A DNA stretch of 5,830 nt from the NCBI GenBank assembly GCA_016197345.1, contig JACPVY010000070.1, positions 1 to 5,830 on the forward strand, read 5' to 3'. The notes below the pieces were generated by a model. It was given only the letters and a program-made list of their open reading frames with translations. It was not told where the DNA came from and did no database searches. The position numbers and the translations under genes are program-made. This DNA is from Burkholderiales bacterium (GTDB lineage Bacteria > Pseudomonadota > Gammaproteobacteria > Burkholderiales > Burkholderiaceae_D). Of this stretch, positions 1 through 4,735 are shown one piece after another. Every line of letters starts with the position of its first letter. The first letter of the stretch is position 1.

Positions 1-607
1 CCGTCAAATAGCCCGGCGCTAAGCTTTCAGCTTGTGGGATTTGCGCCTGCAGTTGTGCCATGATAGCGGCGCTAGCTGGCTGAGTCTGCCACCCAAACTG
101 GCTATGCCCTTCTGCGTCGGTGCTACAAATCACACCCATCTCTTGCCAGCCCTGCCCGTCTGCATCTTTTTGCACCAATTGCACTGGCATCGCATCCAGC
201 ACTTCATTGCCAACGATCACGCCGTCAAATGTCGCAGGTAGCGCATCTAGCCATTCAACTTGGGGGAAAGCTTCTAATTTTTGCTGCTGCCGCGCCCGCA
301 ATTGGCCCGATAGCTCAACGATGAAATATTTCTCTAACGTGACGCCGCACCGGGCTAACTCAGTCAAAATATCATGCGCTAATTGGCCGCTACCGGCACA
401 AAATTCCATCATCTGCGGCTTACTTTGCGCCAGCAAGGGAATAGCAAACTGCGCTAAAGATGCACCGAACAGCGGCGAGATTTCTGGCGCGGTTGTAAAA
501 TCGCCGTCTTTGCCTAATTTGGTCGCACCGCCGCTGTAATACCCTAGCCCCGGCGCATAGAGCGCTAGCTCCATAAAGCGGGCAAACGATAGCCAGCCGC
601 GCAGCAA
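1..607 (-). CDS. MidA-family SAM-dependent methyltransferase (Methyltransf_28), partial: C-terminus off the window, N-terminus apparently shortened
   Basis: Translating the minus strand gives an open frame from a stop at 613-611 to the left edge. Seen in order: GWLSFARFMELALYAPGLGY (about 598-539), then GDFTTAPEISPLFG, then a motif I-like EFCAGSGQLA for SAM binding, then YFIVELSGQLRARQ, then GVIVGNEVLDAMPV. The PEISPLFG and GNEVLDAMP blocks are hallmarks of the MidA/NDUFAF7 family. The eukaryotic members methylate an arginine of a complex I subunit; the bacterial substrate is not established. The expected C-terminal part lies beyond position 1. Start choice is poor: the only in-frame upstream codons after the stop are TTT TTG CTG CGC, so TTG at 607 or CTG at 604 are possible, or the internal ATG at 574, which would remove the conserved GWLSFARF block. 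Homologues I recall carry roughly 20-35 more residues before that block. No clear ribosome binding site is seen. It lies head-to-head with the reductase gene. Confidence 0.88.
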   Translation of the reverse strand, partial: MLRGWLSFARFMELALYAPGLGYYSGGATKLGKDGDFTTAPEISPLFGASLAQFAIPLLAQSKPQMMEFCAGSGQLAHDILTELARCGVTLEKYFIVELSGQLRARQQQKLEAFPQVEWLDALPATFDGVIVGNEVLDAMPVQLVQKDADGQGWQEMGVICSTDAEGHSQFGWQTQPASAAIMAQLQAQIPQAESLAPGYLT

Positions 608-628
608 AAATCACCACGAGTAGCGCTC
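593..628. other. Collapsed head-to-head junction between the methyltransferase and reductase genes
   Basis: The two divergent genes would normally be separated by start codons, ribosome binding sites and promoters. Here the methyltransferase frame is still recognisable (Gly-Trp codons at 598-593). The reductase frame reads SPRVAL-VTGAGKRLG from about 611 onward and stays open back to a TAG at 590-592. So recognisable coding sequence of the two genes is separated by only about a dozen bases (599-610). On the plus strand 541-628 contains no ATG, GTG, TTG or CTG in any frame. On the minus strand the methyltransferase frame meets TGA at 613-611. The simplest reading is that bases carrying both 5' ends and the shared promoter region are missing, either biologically or through a sequence or assembly error. 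Confidence 0.6.
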
Positions 629-1366
629 GTGACGGGCGCTGGCAAGCGTTTAGGTCGCGCCATCGCGCTAGCGCTGGCGGCGCAAGGCTGGGATATCGCA
701 GTGCACTACCGCCATTCAGAACAAGAAGCCTTAGCGACGGTGGCCGACATTATCGCATTAGGGCGGCGCGCTTGTGCTTTGCGGGCAGAATTATCCGATA
801 GCGCCGAAGTCGCGCAACTGCTGCCGCAAGCGGCGCAATTGCTGGGGCGTGTCAGTTGCGTCGTCAATAGCGCCTCGTTATTCGAACTCGATAGCGCCCA
901 CGATTTTTCACAAGCGAAGCTCGATAAGCACATGCACGCCAATCTCGCTGCGCCGATTTTGCTGGCGCAAGCACTCCACGCCGCCACGCCCGATGGTGCG
1001 CAAAGCGTGGTGATTAATTTGCTGGATCAAAAGCTGTTCAACATGAATCCCGACTTTTTATCGTACACGCTATCCAAAGCGGCCTTACACACGGCGACGA
1101 CGATGCTGGCGCAGGCATTAGCGCCAAAATTACGCGTGGTTGGTGTCGCACCCGGCATAACCCTCATTTCCGGTGAGCAAAGTGCCGAAGATTTTGCCAA
1201 ATCGCATAAAATGACGCCTTTGGGCTATTCCAGCCGCCCCGAAGACATCGCCGCTAGCGTATGTTTTTTGGCCGATGCAGCTGCAATAACCGGAACCACC
1301 CTGGTCGTCGATGGCGGCCAGCATTTAATCCCTTTGCAACACGATGTTGCATTCATCCCCAAATAA
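629..1366 (+). CDS. Short-chain dehydrogenase/reductase of pteridine-reductase (FolM/PTR1-like) type; 5' end appears incomplete
   Basis: The product is a Rossmann-fold NADPH oxidoreductase, probably reducing a pterin or folate (dihydromonapterin or dihydrofolate-like substrate). Numbering from the GTG at 629: cofactor motif TGAGKRLG at 2-9, HYRHS at 26-30 (basic and Ser residues after strand 2, favouring NADPH), NSASLF at 80-85, catalytic-loop Asn104, then Asp133, Tyr146 and Lys150 (YTLSK). Classical SDRs have Ser 13 residues before the catalytic Tyr. Here that position is Asp, as in Leishmania PTR1 (Asp181/Tyr194). The C-terminal VVDGG at 226-230 is typical of the family. The GTG at 629 encodes the Val of VTGAG, so starting there deletes strand beta-1. 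The in-frame codons upstream (SPRVAL, 611-628) look like that strand but have no start codon and end at a TAG at 590-592. The gene is therefore either 5'-truncated or affected by a sequence error. folB follows 13 bases after the stop, which supports a pterin role. Substrate is inferred. Confidence 0.85.
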   Translation: MTGAGKRLGRAIALALAAQGWDIAVHYRHSEQEALATVADIIALGRRACALRAELSDSAEVAQLLPQAAQLLGRVSCVVNSASLFELDSAHDFSQAKLDKHMHANLAAPILLAQALHAATPDGAQSVVINLLDQKLFNMNPDFLSYTLSKAALHTATTMLAQALAPKLRVVGVAPGITLISGEQSAEDFAKSHKMTPLGYSSRPEDIAASVCFLADAAAITGTTLVVDGGQHLIPLQHDVAFIPK

Positions 1367-1379
1367 AGATTTCGCCAAT

Positions 1380-1778
1380 ATGATTACTTCCCTCCTCCAC
1401 CCGCAATTGATCGATTGCCGCCGCCTGTTTTTACGCAATTACGAGGTGATGATCAATATTGGCGTACATGAATTCGAAAAGAAGGGCGAGCAACGCGTCT
1501 TGATCAATGTTGATCTGTTCATCCCGCTCGCGCTCTCCACCCCTAGCCACGACAAATTGATGGAAGTGGTCGATTACGATTTCATCCGTGAAACCATTAG
1601 CCAACGCATGGCCCAAGGCCATGTCCATCTGCAAGAAACGCTGGTTGATGATGTCGCTAAGAAAATGCTTGAGCACGCCCATGTGCGTGCGGTGCGCGTC
1701 TCGACCATGAAGCCAGATGTTTACCCCGATTGCGAAGGCGTAGGCGTCGAAGTGTTTCACATCAAGTCCGATATTTAA
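1380..1778 (+). CDS. folB: Dihydroneopterin aldolase FolB
   Basis: FolB cleaves 7,8-dihydroneopterin to 6-hydroxymethyl-7,8-dihydropterin and glycolaldehyde in cytosolic folate synthesis; family members often also epimerise at C2'. Numbered from ATG 1380 (132 residues): NIGVHEFEKKGEQRVLINVDL at 26-46 contains the Glu of the conserved EQ (Glu37), matching IGVYDWEQTIEQ of E. coli FolB. VVDYDFIRE at 63-71 matches the SYADIAE region, LQETLVDDVA at 84-93 matches the LVERVAEEVA helix, and MKPDVYPD at 110-117 carries the likely catalytic Lys111. The length is slightly above the usual 115-125 residues. An earlier in-frame ATG at 1344 would overlap the reductase gene by 23 bases and add 12 residues without homology. 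ATG 1380 starts near the conserved region, 13 bases after the reductase stop, although only a weak AAAGA-like ribosome site precedes it. The tight spacing implies one transcript with the reductase, and ttcA follows 48 bases later. Confidence 0.93.
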   Translation: MITSLLHPQLIDCRRLFLRNYEVMINIGVHEFEKKGEQRVLINVDLFIPLALSTPSHDKLMEVVDYDFIRETISQRMAQGHVHLQETLVDDVAKKMLEHAHVRAVRVSTMKPDVYPDCEGVGVEVFHIKSDI

Positions 1779-1814
1779 TTGCAGCACTCAGCTACGTCAG
1801 CAAAACCAGCCCAG

Positions 1815-1821
1815 CAGGAAA
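1815..1821 (+). promoter_or_regulatory. Ribosome binding site deciding the ttcA start
   Basis: CAGGAAA lies 5 bases before the ATG at 1827. It favours that start over the in-frame TTG at 1779, which directly follows the folB stop and has no such site. It is the clearest plus-strand Shine-Dalgarno sequence in the window. Confidence 0.7.
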
Positions 1822-1826
1822 CCGCC

Positions 1827-2789
1827 ATGAACGCACCGCTACACAAAGAACTCAAACACGTACCTGAAACCAGCGCTGAGGAATATAAAAAAGCGCAAAA
1901 ACAGGCTTATGAAAACAATAAATTGCATAAGCGCCTGTGCCGCCAAGTCGGCGCTGCAATTATTGATTTCAACATGATTGAAGACGGTGACAAAGTGATG
2001 GTCTGCCTGTCTGGCGGCAAAGACAGCTATATGATGCTGGATATTTTGCTGACGCTACGCGAACGGGCGCCGATTCATTTCGACATCGTCGCCGTCAATC
2101 TCGATCAAAAGCAACCCAATTTCCCGGCCGATGTGTTGCCACGCTATTTGACGGAAATTGGCGTGCCTTTCCATATCGAAAATCAAGATACCTATAGCAT
2201 CGTCAAACGCGTGATCGAAGAAGGCAAAACCACTTGCTCGCTGTGCTCACGCTTGCGCCGTGGCATTTTGTATCGCGTTGCCGATGAATTAGGCGCGACC
2301 AAAATCGCCCTCGGCCACCATCGTGACGACATCATGGAAACCTTTTTCCTGAATATGTTTTTCGGCGGCAAAATCAAAGGCATGCCACCGAAATTGCAAT
2401 CGGACGATGGCAAACACATCGTGATTCGCCCGCTAGCCTATGTCAAAGAAGCCGATTCGGCACGCTACGCAGAAGTCAAACAATTCCCTATCATTCCTTG
2501 CGATTTATGCGGCTCGCAAGAAAATCTGCAACGCAAACAAATCAAGGGCATGCTGCGCGAATGGGAAAAGAAATTCCCCGGCCGCGTCGATAATATTTTC
2601 GCCTCACTCTCGACCGTGGTGCCATCGCACTTGATGGATCGTGACATGTTTAATTTCGTCGATTTGAAGATTGATGCCGATGCGCCGTTGCCAGCGGGTG
2701 GCGATATCGCCTTTGATGAAGAACCATGCAGCACGCCCAAAGCGGGAGTGGTGAGTTTTATGCCGATGATGGGGAATGACGAAGAGTAA
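1827..2789 (+). CDS. ttcA: tRNA 2-thiocytidine(32) synthetase TtcA
   Basis: TtcA is a cytosolic, ATP-dependent, iron-sulfur enzyme that thiolates cytidine 32 in the anticodon loop of certain tRNAs. With the ATG at 1827 the protein has 320 residues, close to the family's usual length of about 300-330. Visible features are the PP-loop ATP pyrophosphatase signature SGGKDS at 62-67, a first cysteine pair CSLC (Cys137, Cys140) followed by RLRRGILY, then ALGHHRDD at 161-168, and a second pair [12 protein letters not shown] (Cys225, Cys228). The cysteine pairs match the cluster-binding and catalytic positions known in TtcA. The start is supported by the CAGGAAA site. The N-terminal 35 or so residues are polar and Lys/Glu-rich. 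It is the last gene of the reductase-folB-ttcA run and is followed by a hairpin and T-tract. No damage is visible. It is a tRNA-modification gene that probably only shares transcription with the pterin genes. Confidence 0.97.
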   Translation: MNAPLHKELKHVPETSAEEYKKAQKQAYENNKLHKRLCRQVGAAIIDFNMIEDGDKVMVCLSGGKDSYMMLDILLTLRERAPIHFDIVAVNLDQKQPNFPADVLPRYLTEIGVPFHIENQDTYSIVKRVIEEGKTTCSLCSRLRRGILYRVADELGATKIALGHHRDDIMETFFLNMFFGGKIKGMPPKLQSDDGKHIVIRPLAYVKEADSARYAEVKQFPIIPCDLCGSQENLQRKQIKGMLREWEKKFPGRVDNIFASLSTVVPSHLMDRDMFNFVDLKIDADAPLPAGGDIAFDEEPCSTPKAGVVSFMPMMGNDEE

Positions 2790-2803
2790 TCTTCATTGAA
2801 TCA

Positions 2804-2844
2804 GGGGCAAAGTTTGACACACACTTTGCCCCGACAGGTTTTTT
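2804..2844 (+). terminator. Probable Rho-independent terminator after ttcA
   Basis: A perfect 10-bp inverted repeat pairs GGGGCAAAGT (2804-2813) with ACTTTGCCCC (2823-2832) across a 9-base loop. After a 6-base spacer comes a run of six T (2839-2844). It lies 14 bases beyond the ttcA stop and between convergent genes. The spacer between stem and T-tract is longer than ideal, so termination strength is uncertain. Confidence 0.72.
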
Positions 2845-2854
2845 CTCTGGCGCA

Positions 2855-2872
2855 GGGCGTTATCACACGCCC
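2855..2872 (-). terminator. Short GC-rich hairpin after the lipoprotein gene, weak terminator candidate
   Basis: GGGCGT (2855-2860) and ACGCCC (2867-2872) form a perfect 6-bp stem with a 6-base loop, 8 bases beyond the stop of the minus-strand lipoprotein gene. In that direction no T-tract follows, so intrinsic termination is doubtful. The stronger stem at 2804-2832 could also stop transcripts arriving from this side. Confidence 0.3.
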
Positions 2873-2880
2873 CTTTCCAC

Positions 2881-3963
2881 CTACGGCACCAACACCTTCT
2901 TCGCCGCTTGCTTAGCCTTGATATCGCTCACCGCTTTATCAATCGCCACCATCCGCGCCGCGGTGTTTGGATGGAGTGCGCTATAGCTACTCAGCATCGT
3001 GGCTGGATATTGGTTCGCTAAGCGCTGCCAAAAAGGCTTAGCGTTGTCGAGCAAATAGCCGGCACGGGCTAGCATATACAGCGCAAGATTATCGGCTGCC
3101 GCATCCATCTCTGCTGGATAGGCTTTGATGCCGCCACCAGTGATTAACAGCGACAAATCTGGATTGACTTGGATTAAGTTATCCATCATCGCTGCCATTC
3201 GCGTATTGCTGCGATTTTTAGCTGGGTGCGACAGCGCGTTATGCGCCATTTCTTTCGCAATCAAATAGGCTAATTCTTCGTCTGACTTGGTGAAAGTCAG
3301 CATGCCGCGCGTGATCATTACGCGTTGGCCATCGGCATACGTAGCGACATTATCGGCGTTACCTAGTTCCACCCGGAAGCCACAGGCACGCGTCAACGGC
3401 ACGGTGACACTCATATTTTCACCATTGCGCTGAATCGCCATCTTGACGCTGGTTTTGCGCGCGACCAGCGGCGCTAATATCGTTGCCGCTAAGCGCTCGG
3501 CGTTTTGCCCTTGTGGCAAATCTTTGTCTTCAATCGACATCAAGGTATCGCCACGTTTGACACCCGCCAACGCCGCACCACTGCCTTGCAATACACCAAT
3601 GACCTGCAATTTTTCTTCTAAAGCAAATAATTCGTGCGCAGCATCGTTGTATTCAGACGAATAGGAATAGCGATTTTTCGCTGTGAAGCCGAGTAAATTA
3701 CGCGCTTGCGTCTTGCACAATTCGGCGTTTTTTAAGAGCAAGGGCGCGGCGACACGATCGAGCTTATCTTGCATGGCGACTAGCGTGCGTAGCGCTTCCA
3801 CCGCTTGGGTGCTCTGCGGCGCTGCCGTCGTCGTATTCGCTGGCTCCGCTTGCACCGGAGCGGGCTTTGGCGGCGCGGCAGGCGGTGTGCTACAGGCCGC
3901 TAAAATAAACAAGGGGGCCAGCCACAGTTGGCGCCATTGCATTTGCAAAAGGGACATACCCAT
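2881..3963 (-). CDS. Outer-membrane-type lipoprotein with PDZ-like domain and degenerate M48 (HExxH-lacking) peptidase domain
   Basis: The predicted 360-residue protein begins with a short signal peptide ending in a lipobox (LAAC, lipidated Cys24). Ser follows the Cys, so outer-membrane sorting is likely. Next come a Pro/Ala/Thr-rich linker (about 26-55), a mainly helical region (55-118), and a PDZ-like domain (about 119-190) with GSGAALAGVKRGD at 127-139. The C-terminal domain resembles M48 peptidases: EELAYLIAKEMAHNALSH at 229-246, EMDAAADNLALYMLARAGY at 285-303 and HPNTAARM at 331-338. In active M48 enzymes the helix reads HExxH; here it is Lys237-Glu-Met-Ala-His241. The third ligand position (E-x-x-A-D) is Asp287. 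Zinc binding and proteolysis are therefore doubtful, and a scaffold, chaperone-like or regulatory envelope role is possible. The start at 3963 has AAGAAAGG 5 bases upstream. It lies downstream of dut on the same strand. The fold assignment comes from motifs only. Confidence 0.82.
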   Translation of the reverse strand: MGMSLLQMQWRQLWLAPLFILAACSTPPAAPPKPAPVQAEPANTTTAAPQSTQAVEALRTLVAMQDKLDRVAAPLLLKNAELCKTQARNLLGFTAKNRYSYSSEYNDAAHELFALEEKLQVIGVLQGSGAALAGVKRGDTLMSIEDKDLPQGQNAERLAATILAPLVARKTSVKMAIQRNGENMSVTVPLTRACGFRVELGNADNVATYADGQRVMITRGMLTFTKSDEELAYLIAKEMAHNALSHPAKNRSNTRMAAMMDNLIQVNPDLSLLITGGGIKAYPAEMDAAADNLALYMLARAGYLLDNAKPFWQRLANQYPATMLSSYSALHPNTAARMVAIDKAVSDIKAKQAAKKVLVP

Positions 3964-3968
3964 ATTGA

Positions 3969-3976
3969 CCTTTCTT
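3969..3976 (-). promoter_or_regulatory. Ribosome binding site of the lipoprotein gene
   Basis: On the minus strand AAGAAAGG sits 5 bases before the ATG at 3963. It supports that start over the in-frame ATGs two and seven codons further in. All three would leave the lipobox intact, but only the first has this spacing. Confidence 0.6.
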
Positions 3977-3987
3977 GAATGACAAAC

Positions 3988-4015
3988 GGGCGTCCGACAG
4001 TAATGTGGGACGCCC
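3988..4015 (-). terminator. Perfect hairpin between dut and the lipoprotein gene (weak terminator or processing site)
   Basis: GGGCGTCC (3988-3995) pairs perfectly with GGACGCCC (4008-4015) around a 12-base loop, inside the 65-base gap after the dut stop. Read on the minus strand, the stem is followed by GTTTGTC, which is only a short T-rich stretch. It could terminate part of the dut transcription, protect the dut mRNA 3' end, or tune expression of the lipoprotein gene, whose ribosome site begins 11 bases beyond the stem. Confidence 0.5.
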
Positions 4016-4028
4016 TCTGCGCTACTAC

Positions 4029-4478
4029 CTAGGCTTTGCCAGTGCTGCCAAAGCCACCCGCGCCGCGCGCACTATCATCGAATTCATCGACCACGTTAAA
4101 TGCCACTTGCAACACGGGCACAATCACCAATTGCGCCAATCTGTCCATTGGTTGCAAGACAAATTCAGTATCGCTACGGTTCCAAGTAGAGACCATTAAC
4201 TGGCCTTGGTAGTCGGAATCAATCAATCCGACCAAATTACCGAGCACGATGCCATGCTTATGCCCCAAACCGCTGCGCGGCAAAATCATCGCCGCATAGC
4301 CGGGGTCTGCTAGATGAATCGCGATCCCGGTCGGCACTAGCACCGTTTGTTGCGGCGCGATGGTAAGGCTGCTATCAAGACATGCCCGCAAATCCAAACC
4401 AGCACTGCCTGCTGTGGCATAAGTTGGCAACAAATCGCGCATGCGCTGATCGAGAATTTTGACTGCTATAGACTTCAT
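4029..4478 (-). CDS. dut: Deoxyuridine 5'-triphosphate nucleotidohydrolase (dUTPase)
   Basis: Dut hydrolyses dUTP to dUMP and pyrophosphate, keeping uracil out of DNA and supplying dUMP to thymidylate synthase; it acts as a cytosolic homotrimer. The 149-residue product has the usual length and all five family motifs: [10 protein letters not shown] (23-32), PRSGLG (67-72), [11 protein letters not shown] (84-94) with the presumed catalytic Asp89, [10 protein letters not shown] (113-122), and the C-terminal flexible arm [11 protein letters not shown] (137-147), which closes over the active site. The start at 4478 gives the standard [10 protein letters not shown]-terminus; the ribosome site is weak (GGG about 9 bases upstream). 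The lipoprotein gene follows on the same strand after 65 bases with a hairpin between. glcD is divergent on the other side, so a dut promoter should lie in 4479-4735. No anomalies are seen. Confidence 0.97.
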   Translation of the reverse strand: MKSIAVKILDQRMRDLLPTYATAGSAGLDLRACLDSSLTIAPQQTVLVPTGIAIHLADPGYAAMILPRSGLGHKHGIVLGNLVGLIDSDYQGQLMVSTWNRSDTEFVLQPMDRLAQLVIVPVLQVAFNVVDEFDDSARGAGGFGSTGKA

Positions 4479-4735
4479 ATAATTTTACCCATCTTTCAAT
4501 ACAAGCAAGTTGCAAGTAGCGTATCAAGAAAACCCCACATCTTGCCATAAACCCTAGGGCAAACGCAGGAAACCAGCATTTTGCCTAGAGGCACCAGGGC
4601 ACTAATACGCGCCGCCTGCGCTAAGCCAAGCTCGCACAGTTGAGAATGGCCCAAATTCAAGCTGAACAAGGTATCATGACACGCAATTGCGCCTCACGGC
4701 ATGTGCATTCACTCCTGTTCAGAATCTCGCCCACC
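4479..4735. promoter_or_regulatory. Divergent intergenic region between dut and glcD
   Basis: These 257 bases separate the dut start from the chosen glcD start and should hold promoters for both. No convincing promoter pair was found. For dut, minus-strand TTGATA with TTGTAT 17 bases on is a weak candidate. For glcD, TATCAT at 4672-4677 resembles a -10 box but lacks a good -35 and would overlap the alternative start at 4676. An imperfect inverted repeat at 4554-4588 is listed separately. In frame with glcD, ATG codons also occur at 4646 and 4676, so the right-hand part may be coding. No RNA gene is recognised. Confidence 0.5.
4554..4588. repeat. Imperfect inverted repeat in the dut-glcD spacer
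   Basis: CTAGGGCAAA (4554-4563) and TTTTGCCTAG (4579-4588) can pair as a 9-bp stem with one bulged G and a loop of about 15 bases. The left arm overlaps the 8-base palindrome CCCTAGGG (4552-4559). It lies some 75-110 bases upstream of dut and about 150 bases upstream of glcD. It could be an operator or a transcript hairpin, but nothing identifies a binding protein. Confidence 0.35.

Noticed and set aside
120..539. 139-codon plus-strand open frame
   Set aside because: It is antisense to the methyltransferase frame, which has clear family motifs. The plus-strand protein is Ser/Cys/Pro-rich and resembles nothing.
420..617. Minus-strand frame starting at GTG 617
   Set aside because: It overlaps the real methyltransferase frame in a different phase. 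Its first residues (VIFAAR) could join the GWLSF block if one base were missing, but that cannot be shown from the sequence, so it is only covered under the junction finding.
1344..1379. Upstream in-frame ATG for folB
   Set aside because: It would overlap the reductase gene by 23 bases, has no ribosome site, and adds residues with no FolB counterpart.
1431..1787. 118-codon minus-strand open frame
   Set aside because: It lies fully antisense to folB, whose catalytic motifs are intact.
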